64,000 bases of DNA. Source: Rugalucina vietnamica. Taxonomy: Eukaryota > Mollusca > Bivalvia > Lucinida > Lucinidae. The stretch lies in assembly GCA_964017185.1 (NCBI GenBank), contig OZ024874.1, positions 22,220,777 through 22,284,776 of the forward strand, read 5' to 3'. Made by a program: the position numbers and the translations under genes. The notes under the pieces are model-generated. The model saw only the letters and a program-made list of their open reading frames with translations, made no database searches and was not told where the DNA came from. This document shows, in pieces, positions 24,668 through 35,985 of this stretch; positions within the stretch are counted from its first letter, which is position 1; the number at the start of each line of letters is the position of its first letter.

Positions 24668-24887
24668 GATCATCTCACCGCTGTGACTGGTGTGGGTTCG
24701 AGCCCCGCTCTGGCCACATGTGAGACAAGCCAAGTTCTGCTTGTGGGTGTGTCAGGGGGTTTTTCTCGGGGTTCTCCCGTTTTCGCCCCACCTACTGAGT
24801 GGCCCGTCTCATATGAGCTGAAATAATCTTGAAAGGGACGTAAAACTGAATTAATAATAATAATAATGATAATAATAATAATAATTT
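24668..24887 (+). mobile_element. tRNA-derived SINE, type 1, box A truncated
   Basis: It is colinear with 37125-37343 from ATCATCTCACCGCTGTG onward, including box B GGGTTCGAGCCCC, and ends in an (AAT)n tail. Confidence 0.85.
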
Positions 24888-25718
24888 TATACACGGTGGC
24901 CCAACTATTTTATTCATATCATTAGTCTTAAGCAAAACCTACGGCCACTTTGCAGCGCAGTAGTTTAGTAGAAAAGCGTCAACCTCAAAGGTTCTTGACC
25001 ACGAACATGTATTTAAGTATTTTTTTTTCTTTTAAAAGTTCATTTCTTTTAAATCTTTGGCGTTTAATTCGGCCAAATTTAAACTTTAAATTACAATATT
25101 TTTTTTCTTCAATATTACAAAAGTACCCGTTTACAACAAATCAACCCGGGTGTATGGTCAATTTCAAACTACCTGACCTGTTAGCCTTGTTAATACGAAT
25201 CGGCTCCGAAATATATCAGTAGCGCTAATAGCTATTTTCCCTTCTATCACATTATCATAGTTTTTGTTTGATCTTCTAGTATTTTTTCTATGGTGCTAGA
25301 CATGTGAAAACTCAATGCGGTCATATTGTGAAAAACAATGCTGCAACACTGTCTGTTGTGATCAATAAATGTTATCATTGTTTGCAAAAAAAATCTCTGG
25401 CTTATATAGTCCAATCCCAAAATTTCGAAATTTTCCATACTCCGAATGTTGCACAGACCGGTTTGAATATGTTTGGTTACTTTTCCCAAAGGTAGGTTTT
25501 CCGCTGACCGCACTCGAACATCAAAGAGTTCGATTTGGCACGCTGGTGATCTTCTCGAATAAACGCTTGCAGGCGCTCGCAAGATCAAACGTCCACAAAA
25601 CGAACATAGAAACAATATCTTTTGAAATCGACATGATCACAAGGAAACGATGACAGAAAACGTCTTCTCTTGACAACCTTTACGACTTGTTGCATTCTTA
25701 AACTAGATGGTGAATAGT
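24888..25718. other. No recognisable feature
   Basis: Overlapping short ORFs on both strands with no motif. Confidence 0.5.
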
Positions 25719-25954
25719 GAGCCGTATCATGAGAAAACTGGATTTTTGCCTATGCGAAAACAAAGGCGCAGATCAGCTGTGCAGTAACTGCACAGCTGAT
25801 CAGCGCCTTTGTTTTCGCTACTCGGATAGTAAAATTCCTCTTCTACTTATAGCCAAAATTTCAAGCCTCTAGCATGCTTCAGTAACTTTTCAGGTCGATT
25901 TGTGCTGCACTTAGTCGGAAACACCGAAGACCGGTTTTCTCGCGTCGCGGCACA
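25719..25954 (+). mobile_element. Family B foldback MITE, copy B7, complete
   Basis: The hairpin stem is of the CTGTGCAG type with a perfect inverse. Terminal repeats are intact. Confidence 0.82.
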
Positions 25955-26209
25955 ATGTAAAGGTTTGTTTGCTCATAAAGCGCGTCTTTCATTATCTTCC
26001 TAAATATGCGGTAGTAGATCTAGTAGAAATCATCAGAACCAGGAAGTATTTTGTAACGTACGCTGCCGTAACGTCGTCATGGTCCTAAGGTCGTCACTTT
26101 CATTTGACCTCCACCATTTCAGTTTTCGTCATCGAAAATTCTAAGAATGAGCATGATTTTAAACTCTATCTTACAATTTATAGCCCCTAAATAGCCGGTG
26201 TCATAAAAG

Positions 26210-26660
26210 TGGTTCTAGGGGTCCGAATTGACCAAGAGGAAAGGTCCGATTGACCAAAGATTGTCCGAATTGACCACTGGTCGGGGTCCCGTTTGACTAA
26301 GGCCGATTTTTTTAAGGTCCGAATTGACTAGGGCCGAATTAACCAAGGTCCGAATTGCCCATAATTCATTTGAAGGCATACTTGAATTGATTCAAGCATT
26401 GGCTGATTCGGACCTTATTTCAATTTGACATTTGGTCAGTTCGGACCTTAAACATATTCTGACATTGGCTAATTCGGACCTTAAATCCATCGGACCTTGG
26501 CTAATTCGGACACTATTTAAAAAGTTTCATTGGTCAGTTCGGACCTTGATTTTGCGGGGTCCGAATTGACCAGTGGTCAATGTCCGAATCAGCCAAGGTC
26601 CGAACTGTCCACAGCTGAAGTCCGAATCAGGTCCGAATTAGCCAAGGTCCGAATTGTCCC
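26210..26660. repeat. Short-unit array of GGTCCGAATTGACCA that changes orientation
   Basis: Units run forward from 26220 to 26365, inverted (TTGGTCAGTTCGGACCTTA) from about 26405 to 26550, then forward again to 26660. Spacing is irregular (about 15-50 bp). Confidence 0.85.
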
Positions 26661-27480
26661 CGTACCCCTTGGTTCATTCTCATTGCAATGGAATAGCAAT
26701 TTCATGGTGAAATGCATGATGAATTCCCTGGCCCTCTTCTTTTAACAAATGGGTCAATAAGTGTTGTGTTATGGCGACTGTTCGTTATGTTTCATGTCAC
26801 GCTGATAGAAGTCAAAATTGTGTTACCTGAAGGACTTTGCAAGCCTACTACAGACGAGAATCGTTATGCAGATAACACGAAAACTACAAACTTAGAGTTT
26901 AAAATGCAAGCAAATGGATGGATAAAATTTGAAAATTGTTGATATACCATCTTTCTTGGAACTCATTCTATCCAGATGATGACTACCATAGCCAGTTAGT
27001 GTGGCATTTGAGCGAGAGCTGTGCGCGCAATCCCCGGAAGTTGTGAAATTTTTCTGTGGCAAAATCAAAGAAGAAATTTAACTGGTTCTGAACATTTCTG
27101 GCAAGAAACGTGAAATAGTTCCGATCAGTAATCCCCACTGCACATTCCACCATGTCAATTATGTCTGAATAAATCTGTTTTTGCCGGTTACCGCCCTCCG
27201 CCCCATCTCCTTCACGCTGGCTCCAAGAATCCAAGATGGATGCCCCCATGCGAAAATGTAAACAACCTCTACTTCTGGAATTTTCTGTGACTATCATCAC
27301 CCTGGCCTACATCATTGAGGACCATCAACCTATTCTTTCCTCCAAGACAGCTTACACGGCAATTACCTTCACTGCAACCCATGTTACGAGTTTTAGTTTT
27401 GCTGAAACAGTGAACCTACTTAATGGTTAACACACCCCCTTGCCCCAGTAGGTACAGACAAACGATGACTTGCGGTTCTC

Positions 27481-27800
27481 CTCATACTACTGTCTGGCGA
27501 CATTCAACTGAATCCCGGCCCAGGAAATCGATCTGTTTTCCCATGTGGTACCTGAGACATACCAGTCACCTGGTCGCAGGAAGGAGTTTGCTGTAACAAC
27601 TGTAGTGTATGGTATCACAAGTCGTGCGAGGACCTATCATCAAGAAATATGTCATACCTTCACTGTCGTAAGTGTGATAGTATTAACGTCGCCAGTTTCA
27701 CATACAACAGCTTCGAACTCTACACCTCAAATGTTTATACCCCACTCTCAGAAGTTGACACATCACTTGAGTCCATAACGTCATCCTGCTTCAGCCCTCT
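27481..27800 (+). pseudogene. LINE N-terminal part: 2A-like motif and broken PHD finger
   Basis: The sequence reads GDIQLNPGP at 27496-27522, a 2A-like ribosome-skipping motif with Q where the consensus has E. A PHD-like finger follows: one Cys at 27544, then TGA at 27553 exactly where the second Cys of CxxC belongs, then VCCNNCSVWYHKSC and LHCRKC. TGA differs from a Cys codon by one base. Confidence 0.75.
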
Positions 27801-27928
27801 ACATACAAGTAGTCCACAGTCTATAACATCCAGACCTGACCGTTGTCAGAGATCATCAACTGTTTCTAGCACCTAGTCCTCAAGAACACAGAACAGTACC
27901 TCCACCAACAACGAAGTTCCACATACAT

Positions 27929-28785
27929 GTACGTCTCCTCACTGTGAACTGCTGTGGTATTCGCACTAACAGCGCTGAGTTCAATGCAGCCACTGAGTAC
28001 GTGAAACCTGACCTTATTTGTGGGACCGAATCCTGGCTTAGAGGTGTCAAACCTGGTAAAGACACAGACAAGAAGGCAATTAAATCCCGCGAAGTCTTTT
28101 CCCCATCCTAGATACTGTTCACCGGAATGACAGGGTTACTGGAACTGGTGGTGGTGTCTTCATAGCTACGAGAGAAGGCCTCATCGCTGATGCACAGCCT
28201 GATTTGACGACAGACTGTGAGATTGTTTGGACGAAAGTGACGGCAAGAAACAAGAAGGATATATACCTCTGTTCCTACTTCATGCCTCATCGGAACCTGA
28301 ACGATATAACTAGACTTGACAAATCACTGAAACAGGTCACCAACCACAAGAAAGGGAAGCATATTATCCTAGCGGGGGACTTCAACTGTCCAGACATCAA
28401 CTGGGAGAAGATGACTGTCAACAAAGGTGCTGCAGACCGTGAAGTACAACAGTCCCTTTTGGATCTTACCACCGAACATGGCCTTTCTCAGATACATGAC
28501 CAACCGACAAGAGACAACAATCTACTAGACTTGGTGTTTACTAACAACCCTTCAGTAGTAAAGTCGTCTACATCGGTACCAGAAATCAGTGATCATGCCA
28601 TGGTTGTATTATTCCACAGTATATCAAGCAGAAGCCCTGCAAACTGTACATCTCCAAAGCCAACTGGGACAACATCTATGATGATATGGACATTCTCCCC
28701 CGTAAGATTACTAGTTCTCCTTCCTCTTCTTCAACAGTTGAAGACCTATGATGTTCCTTTAAGACACGCGATGAACAGTCCATAG
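27929..28785 (+). pseudogene. LINE APE-type endonuclease, frameshifted
   Basis: LTVNCCGIR and GTESWL (the catalytic Glu motif) are in one frame near 27938-28030. After a frameshift, 28204-28785 carries AGDFNCPDINW and the C-terminal SDHAMV motif. These are the standard blocks of the exonuclease/endonuclease/phosphatase fold used to nick target DNA. Confidence 0.85.
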
Positions 28786-29610
28786 ACAGAAATATTCCGA
28801 CCAAAGACTGCAAAAAACAGAAAGTCACTACCTTGATACAACAGATACCTGAAGAGGATAGTAAGACGCAAATCCAGATTGTTCAAACATGCCGAGAAGT
28901 CTAACCAGTAGGGTTCTTTCAAGGCTTTCCAGAAGACCTGCAAGAAGGCATTCGAGAAGGCTGAAATCAACAATGTCATACAAAAGGGACTATCAGAGAA
29001 CAACTCTAAGCCATTTTGGCGTTATGTTAAATCCCGAAGGCAAGACAGCGTTGGTGTTTCCCCATTAAAGAAGATGGGCCAGTAAGTCAGTGATGGCAAA
29101 GGAAAGGCGCAGATACTGGTTGAACAGTTCCAGTCTGTCTTCACGCGCGATGATGACCAGCAACTCCCTGACACAAAGAAGAGAGCCAAATGTCCAATAT
29201 CTTCTCTTCATATCACGACAAATGGTGTCCAGAAATTACTCCAAGGCATCAACATATCTAAAGCCCAATGACATGACAAAATTGCTAACATTATGCTAAA
29301 GACGAGGCCATTCAACTTGCCCCCGTGCTGGCAACCATCTTTCAACGATCCATTGATTTAGGAAAGCTGGCAAATATCTCTCGAGTGTACAGAAAGGTGA
29401 TGTCCATCTTCCAGAAAATTATCGACCCGTATTCCTGTCCTGCGTCTCCTGCAAGATCTTGGAGCACATCATCTGTAAACACATCCTGGATCATCTTGAA
29501 AGCAACAAAATCCTCACCCAGTTAAACAACGGCTTCAGGTCGGGCTGCTCATGGGAAGTTCGATAGTGGATCTCAAATCGACATGATCGTGTTGGACTTC
29601 TCCAAGGCTT
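28786..29610 (+). pseudogene. LINE linker and N-terminal RT region, multiply frameshifted
   Basis: Pieces of the RT N-terminal region are readable in changing frames: KAQILVEQFQSVFTRDDD near 29100, ENYRPV near 29416, and IVLDFSKAFDTV (RT motif A with catalytic Asp) at about 29587-29622. Confidence 0.75.
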
Positions 29611-30378
29611 TTGATACCGTCCCGCACTGCTCCACAAGATGCAGCTCTACGGCGTCGATGGCAAAATCAACTCTTGCCGCTGCGAGACTTCTTAACAGAC
29701 AGGAAGATGAAAGTAGTCGTGGATGGCGAAGAATCAGAATCTTTCAGCGTGGACTCTAGTGTCCCACAAGGTACAGTCCTGGGCCCTTTACTTTCTTTAT
29801 GCCATATCAACGACCTTCCAGACGCAGTGAAGTCAACAGTCCGCCTATTTGCCGACGACTGCCTCCTATACCGTAACATGGCCGACCATCTTGCTCTTGA
29901 AAGGGACATCCAACAGTTACAGACATGGGCCAAAACATGTGGAATGCGTTTCAATTCCAAGAAATGTTATCTTATGAGCATCAACCAGAAATCAACGCAC
30001 TTCTACCAACTTGACGGCCACATCTTACAACAGGTTCCTGACAATCCATATTTGGGCGTCACACTCTCTGAAGATCTGAAATGGAATTCCAATATCAACA
30101 AGATCTCGAACAAGGCAAATTCTACTCTAGGATTCTTGAAGAGGAACATGAAACATTGTCCACAGGATTCTAGAAGAACTGCTTACTTGTCACTCGTCAG
30201 GTCTAATCTCGAGTACAGTTCCCTTGTTTGGGATCCTTACCTTCAAAAGGACATTGGTAAACTGGAAAAGGTACGACGACGGGCCGCCAGATTTATCACA
30301 GGGGACTACATTTCAAGGGATGAGGGTTGTGTCTCCCAGATGCTAGCCAGACTTAACCTACCACCTTCTTCAAGGTGA
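29611..30378 (+). pseudogene. LINE reverse transcriptase palm and thumb
   Basis: This is the longest open part (about 255 codons). It has SSVPQGTVLGPLL (motif B), LFADDCLLY (motif C with the catalytic Asp pair) and the downstream KCYLMSI, PYLGVTL and RRAARFITGDY blocks. The catalytic residues are intact here, but motif A lies in another frame upstream. Confidence 0.92.
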
Positions 30379-30647
30379 TGGAGGCGCTGGTGCCGGCAAT
30401 GCAGTCTCATGACTTTTTGACTCCAGTTCGGGGAAAACGCCTTATAAAAGCAAAACAATATACTGACTGTATCGACAATCAAGCTACCAATAACAGTAAA
30501 TGTTTTAGACCAGTGCAGTGTAATTCAGATAACTACAAGAACTCATTCTTTCCAAGGACTGTTATAGACTGGAATCATTTGGACGAAGATCTTGTGCGCG
30601 CAAAGTCAGTTGACAGCTTCAAGAAGGCTGTCCTTCTTTGGGACTAA
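30375..30647 (+). pseudogene. LINE C-terminal end
   Basis: In a new frame after the RT: FFPRTVIDWNHLDEDLV and SVDSFKKAVL, the usual C-terminal block of CR1/L2/Jockey elements. It ends in TAA at 30645. Confidence 0.8.
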
Positions 30648-30765
30648 CTTTTCTTCCCAGCTATCTCCCCGTTGCATCACCGCTGAAAGGCCCTGCAACG
30701 TACTTCATCATAATCATCAGAATCAGAATAGCTGAAATAAAGGGTGTGTTACTTCACCCATTTTA

Positions 30766-31032
30766 CATTACGAAAACATGCCCATGTAATATACAGAGAT
30801 TTACTAAAAAAAAAATCAGAAGAAAATTTGTGATATTTTTCTTATTTTTGCTCAAAACAAAGATTGTAGGTACACGTTTGAACCGCCTCGCCCTGGCGGT
30901 TCTAACGAGTACCCACAATCTATGTTTTGGAGCAAAAATAAGGAAAATAGGTATACCCCTGCAAACCCCAATTTTGCTATATAAAAGTGGAGTTTAAGAG
31001 GGTATTTATTGCACGGACATGTTTTCCTGATG
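30766..31032 (+). mobile_element. Family A MITE, copy A6, flanked by 27-bp direct repeats
   Basis: This is a complete copy with a partly mismatched hairpin. The same 27 bp, beginning AAAGGGTGTGTTACTTCACC, occur immediately left (30739-30765) and right (31033-31059). Confidence 0.85.
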
Positions 31033-31302
31033 AAAGGGTGTGTTACTTCACCCATTTTATGTGACGGAAGGATAATTCATGCAAGGGGCTATGACAAAAA
31101 AGCTTCTTGTTCATGTGACAGCTATGATCTAACAATCACCACAAAAGACAGAGATTTTAAACCCAGAGGTGGTACACAAACCAGCAAATGGAAATCCGTG
31201 TGTAATGGCCATACCACCACAAAAATTGTTGATAAATTCACCCAACTGGGAATCACTACTCCTAAAGATATGTACACTGACGTTTTCATGCCATTGTTCT
31301 GA
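31033..31302 (+). other. Unrecognised open segment of about 90 codons
   Basis: Open from the 27-bp repeat to TGA at 31300. The peptide (KGCVTSPILCDGR at the start, SCSCDSYDL, DVFMPLF at the end) is not low-complexity and has several Cys. No family is recognised and no start codon lies outside the adjoining MITE. It may be a gene remnant or chance. Confidence 0.25.
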
Positions 31303-31361
31303 CTACACACATGCTGGGTGAGGCCCATTCGTGCCTTATCTGGCCGAAAATCTGTGAGCTA

Positions 31362-32325
31362 TTTATTTTTCTCGAAAAGACTCATTTATAACCTACGTCA
31401 AACTATAAAACAAGGATCGTGCAGTCTCCAGTCCAATAGTTTTAACAAGTTTTCCTCTGATCTAAAAACAGTACAAAGAATGGACGTTTGTTTATGAAAT
31501 CAACAGCATCTTGTGTATAGATTTTCTTCCTAATTGCAGGTGAAATTATGATATTATCTTGCCTATGTTTTCTTTATACACTTAGTTTGTCGGCAATGAA
31601 AAATAAGCCAGAACAATGCAAACATAATAAAATGAAAATTGTTTCAGTCGAACCTTCTAGCGTATTGAGCTTGAGCTATGGCAAATGATCACGAGTTCCC
31701 TCTTGCTCATCAGGAAAACATGTCCGTGCAATGAATACCCCCTTAAACCCCACTTTTATATAGTAAAACTGGGGTATGCAGGGGTACACCTATTTTTCTT
31801 ATTTTTGCTCCAAAACATAGATTGTGGGTACTCGTTAGAACCGCCTCGGCGCCTCGGTGTGCCCACAATCTATGTTTTGAGCAAAAATAAGAAAAATATC
31901 AAAACTTTTCCTCTGAAAATTATCGTTTTTTGACCTGAAAAAATTACTGTATATCATATGGGCATGTTTTCGTAATGTACAGCAAGAAATCGTGATCCAG
32001 CTTAGCCACTGCCCCAAGTGATCTGATTCTTAGATATGCGCAAATGGTGATTCGTGGCTTTTGCCCAATTAAAAATATCTCGCTCTATTAAATCGCATAT
32101 TTCCAAAGAAGATCAAAAGAGAAAATATGGTGTCACGCACTGATCTAGTTTCAAAATATTTAGAACAATTTCGATAAAATTTTGATATTGGTGCAAATAT
32201 TTGATACCGTTGGTATTCAAACAGGTTGCATTGTAGTAATAGTAAAACCATGAATGGAACTTTTGTTACGTAAAGCTTAATGGTTGAACGGGAGAGTCAA
32301 GGAGTGCGAACAATAATCACATGGG
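31362..32325. repeat. Left arm of an 11-kb inverted duplication
   Basis: It matches 41715-42405 in inverted orientation across its length, except that MITE copy A7 (31708-31977) is present only here. Shared blocks include CTCATTTATAACCTACGTC, GAAATCAACAGCATCTTG and CTGATCTAGTTTCAAAATA. Confidence 0.88.
31708..31977 (-). mobile_element. Family A MITE, copy A7, with paralogous empty site
   Basis: This is a reversed copy whose hairpin is truncated. The inverted duplicate at 41715-42405 lacks it and reads straight through (TGCT/TACAGC), so it is a real insertion with precise ends. Confidence 0.85.
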
Positions 32326-33959
32326 TTAGTTTAACTAGCCTCTAGAGACACTAGGCGTTAAAATGACAGTATATGTACATCAGAAAATATTTGGTGCTAT
32401 AGCGTTCAAGAAAAGACAATTTATACTTAACAAATAAAGACAAAAATCTTATTTATCAGACTAGTAAACTTGGATTTTTTTCAATGTGCAGGGCAGGGCT
32501 TAGATAAGCCCAGCCTTGGATGATTTCATTGTTGAGAAAGGGTCCCAGAGCTGACAATGTATAATTGAGGTAAAGGTGACTATGCTTGTTGTCTTTGTGC
32601 TATACCTGTGTTTCACCTGAATGATTTCAAAATAGGTGAAGTGTATGGCAGACACACAAAAACATAAACATTTTGTTTCTTATATATAACCATACAGCTA
32701 CATTCAAATATTGCTATCAAGTTAGCCAATGCCTCTATCTTTGTCAGCAACTCTTTGCTTTACTGATGATACATGACCGCAGTAGAAGGTCGATAAAATA
32801 CCATTCGAAAACAATTAAGTAATTCAGAGAACCAGATGATTTTACTTATTTTCCTACAAGGTCAGCTCGGTCAAATTAGCAGCAAACTTGCTGCATCGAA
32901 AACGGTCAAGTGTGTAAGTCAAGTAAGCAGCTCTTTCACTTGCAGCAAACAGTTTTGTCGCAGATTGTTTTGGCTTTAATCCAGGTGATAGCAAATAAGA
33001 AAATGACAATTAATGACACAATCACATCTTTTCGACTTCACCTACGACCAACGTTCAACAAAAAGTTCCATGTAAGTGGAAATTTTTGTATGTTTGTCGC
33101 CATTTTTTTTTTATTAAATTATTATTTTTTCTTTCTTTTTCGTCTGGCTGTGATCTCTATGTAGAAAATAATGATGAATGCTGCAACAGAACTTTTCAAG
33201 ACCACATATTACCAACGTTATGGAAAATGTTGCCGATTTTTTACAGTTTCGTCTGGCTGTGAGCGCTATTGGAAACGAATAGCCGCAAACAAGACTTTTC
33301 TATCCCGTCTGGACACAAGTTCCCTTCCAGCAGTAAAAGTGTCCACAGACTGAGAAATAGGTGGGATATAAAGTGAAAACGAGAGACCAAATTGTGTCGT
33401 AGTTTACCTTAGTACTTTGCTTATCAGTGTAAGCTTTAAGATAGACGATGATACTCTGGAGCCTTGTCTGTATGGATCCCATGGGCACAATTGAAAGTAT
33501 TTATAAAGAGGAGTACTGTACACTGATTTGCACTAAATATGAAAGTTATGGGCCTTGAGGTTTAGAAAAAAAATCAATCTAATGCAATCATTCCCCCACC
33601 TCAATGATGCTTCAGATAAAATTTGGTCGCATTTGGTAGTCATATTTGAGAGTGTAAACGGATGAACGCACAAACGGATGCACGGACGCCGGCTCATGTA
33701 CCGTTATCCTATAAGCTCACCTTGTGAGGGCATACGTGAGCTAAAATATCGGCCACAAAAAATCCACTTTTAATGCTAGTGACAGGGAACTTTTGTCCAG
33801 AACTTGGGTCACAGGCAGCATAGAAAAAAAAACATGTTTGCAACATTCATCATTGTTTTCTGATGCGCTCACAGTCATACAAAAACAACAAACAAAATGT
33901 TGTCGAGGAAAATTTTCCTCTTTTAATGATGACAGAGAACTTTTGTCTGTAACTCGTTT

Positions 33960-33960
<1 letters not shown>

Positions 33961-34004
<44 letters not shown>
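33961..34004. repeat. T homopolymer, 44 nt
   Basis: An uninterrupted T-run, followed by GCAGCA repeats. Confidence 0.95.
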
Positions 34005-34005
<1 letters not shown>

Positions 34006-34109
34006 TTGCTGCAGTAGCAGCACTGCAGCAACAGATTAGCAGCAGCAACAGATTTGCTGATAGCTTGACTGAGCTGTCAGTCAAATTCAACAAATCGGTA
34101 GTAATGACA

Positions 34110-34270
34110 GAACAACACTTTACAGATCCGTACTGTGACTTCCAGTAAGAAGTTAGTGCACTTTTTTCTGCCGCCTTCATTAGTATATGTAAGCCTGCAT
34201 CTTTGATACTTATTTTGTATCAAAATTAAAGTTTTAAACTTGAAAAGAAAATAGAGAGTCATACAACAAG
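34110..34270. repeat. Dispersed repeat shared with 3095-3250
   Basis: It contains ACAGATCCGTACTGTGACTT followed by the same ordered blocks as the left copy. It is just right of a 44-T run. Confidence 0.55.
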
Positions 34271-35024
34271 AATGTTTACCAGGCATTTACTAAGGGAATT
34301 TTCAATATTGTCATACATAAATTAATACAGTCATGTAGTACAGAAAAAATTTTCTGTGACAGTATGTGTTTACCCATCATTTTCGGTGCATGAGGTTAAA
34401 TTTTGACACTGATTGGTTCAACAATAACAAGTGAACAAGTGGGTCAAAGTAACAGTCCAAGTAAGAACTACCTATTTTTAAATGTAATGGTCAACTTTGT
34501 CATTGTCAATCAAAAATTGACAGGCTCCGCCCTGCACATTGAAAAAAATCAGACTATAGCTAGTCTACAGTTTAACCAAAGAAGTCAATGAATTTGTGCT
34601 TTACTTTGTGGCTTGTCTTGTACATAAACTGTTTTTAAATGCCTGATTCAAGTTAAGCACGTGCCTCATAATGTTTGTATAGGATTCACGGGAGTTATTT
34701 ACATTCATAAAAGCAACAAAATAATAAATTTATATAATGCCAATGATAAAAACAAATAGACTACCACAGGAGCTCATTTTGTACCCATCGGAATACCAAC
34801 TCAATGGCTAACTACCGTAATTCATCTCCTAATTAGCTACTTGAATCCAATAAACTCGGTTATTTTTTTACTTATTTTGGATCCGAGTTAACTGAGAGTT
34901 TGCCTACATGTCGCGGGGTCTTGTGTAATATTATGCTCAGGATAGGAAGTTTTACTTAAAAGAAAGCTGTTGGGCCCGCGCCCATTGCGCCGTGAGAAAT
35001 AGAGGGGAAGCTTCTGTCGCCAGG

Positions 35025-35234
35025 CAAAGTTTTTTTCTTATTGTCTACACTTTCTTTTTCCTGGGCGAGACCAGTACTATAGGAGGTTGTTTTTTTTTTT
35101 TTTTTTGTGGGTTTGTTGTTCCGGGAGCACCCGAAGGCTCAACCGGAAGGAGGTTTTAGGAGAAGCCCGGGATCGAACCTGCGACCCCTGGTTTACAAGG
35201 CGAGTGACTTAACCACTGCACCACGGAGGCTTCT
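35025..35234 (-). mobile_element. tRNA-derived SINE, type 3
   Basis: The minus-strand head reads GTGGTGCAGTGGTTAAGTC (box A) and AGGTTCGATCCCG (box B), then GAGCCTTCGGGTGCTCCCGG and a short A-run. The sequence after the A-run is shared with 50345-50470, so the element continues past it. Confidence 0.82.
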
Positions 35235-35818
35235 AATTATTAAACCGACCACCTAATTACTGGTTAAACGCTTAGAAGGCCTGAGCTTGCCAAGGAAAGT
35301 GGTTTAGTCAAACCACCTATTACGAAAGTCTTTTGCTTTACGATGAGAGTCATATTCAAAGCACATTTCAGAATTTTAGGATTGTCATGTGCATCAATGT
35401 GGTATGATATAGATCTGAACTAAGTATACGGATATCTGCAGTTTAGTGTGTGGCCTGAACTGCTTCAAGCAGATGAACAGGTTGAGTACAAGACCATACA
35501 ATTAGGAGGCAAAAAGCAATGGCTTTGATGTTTAGAGCCCTGGGACACAGTGCATCCTTTGTAAACTATCTTTGCCAGAAACATTAAATTTCATAAGCGG
35601 AATGGGTAACATTTCGAGACTGATTAAGAAGCAATCAAACGCATTTTGCACATTCGCCTCATTTTTTCAATCTTTTAACATTTAATACCCTGCCAAGATG
35701 ATCCTTTAATGATGCTATTTATAAGCTAAGATCTAAGAAGTTTGTTATCCTGTGTATCGACTTCACATCGCTCGAGGGAGTGCCTCTCCTTTTGAAGTTG
35801 GATAACAATAGACCAAGA

Positions 35819-35902
35819 CATTACGCAAGCATAGCCATGAAATACACAGAGAAAATTTGAAGATTTCATTTGAAAGTTTTTTATATAGATTGTGGGTACT
35901 CT
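35819..35902 (+). mobile_element. Twin-hairpin MITE (family A), left part, interrupted copy A8
   Basis: It begins like other copies (CATTACG, then GCCATG) and runs to GATTGTGGGTACTC, where the 4.59-kb element is inserted. The MITE resumes at 40494. Confidence 0.75.
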
Positions 35903-35985
35903 CACAGGGTCTTAGGTCCGTCACAGTGCTGGATGATTCTTTATGATATCAGCTACTGATTCTTTATGATAACGCTACGGATTTT
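35903..35985 (+). repeat. Left terminal inverted repeat of the 4.59-kb element
   Basis: It begins CACAGGG, differing by one base from the RSS heptamer CACAGTG, and contains an exact CACAGTG at 35922-35928. The pairing partner is 40413-40493. Confidence 0.8.

Larger units (their letters stand above)
27236..30740 (+). mobile_element. Decayed APE-type LINE (CR1/L2/Jockey group) with 2A-like and PHD parts
   Basis: In order on the plus strand: possible ORF1 remnant (27236-27430), a 2A-like motif, a PHD-type zinc finger, an APE endonuclease, a reverse transcriptase and the usual C-terminal end. Frames change several times and stops interrupt each part, so no protein can be made in full. The order and motifs fit invertebrate CR1/L2-type elements. 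The 5' boundary is uncertain; the 3' end lies just before the 27-bp repeat at 30739. Confidence 0.85.
32326..35024. other. Spacer of the inverted duplication, left part
   Basis: No gene seen. It contains the 44-T run, the 34110 repeat and a short imperfect duplication (GAACTTTTGTC at 33790 and 33930). Confidence 0.5.

Noticed and set aside
28204..30647. Functional reverse transcriptase gene
   Set aside because: Frameshifts and stops separate catalytic motif A, the endonuclease and the C-terminus, so only a relic remains.
35100..35234. tRNA gene
   Set aside because: Boxes A and B are present but there is no cloverleaf 3' half; the body, A-run and tail show it is a SINE. The same applies at 24668, 37125 and 37752.
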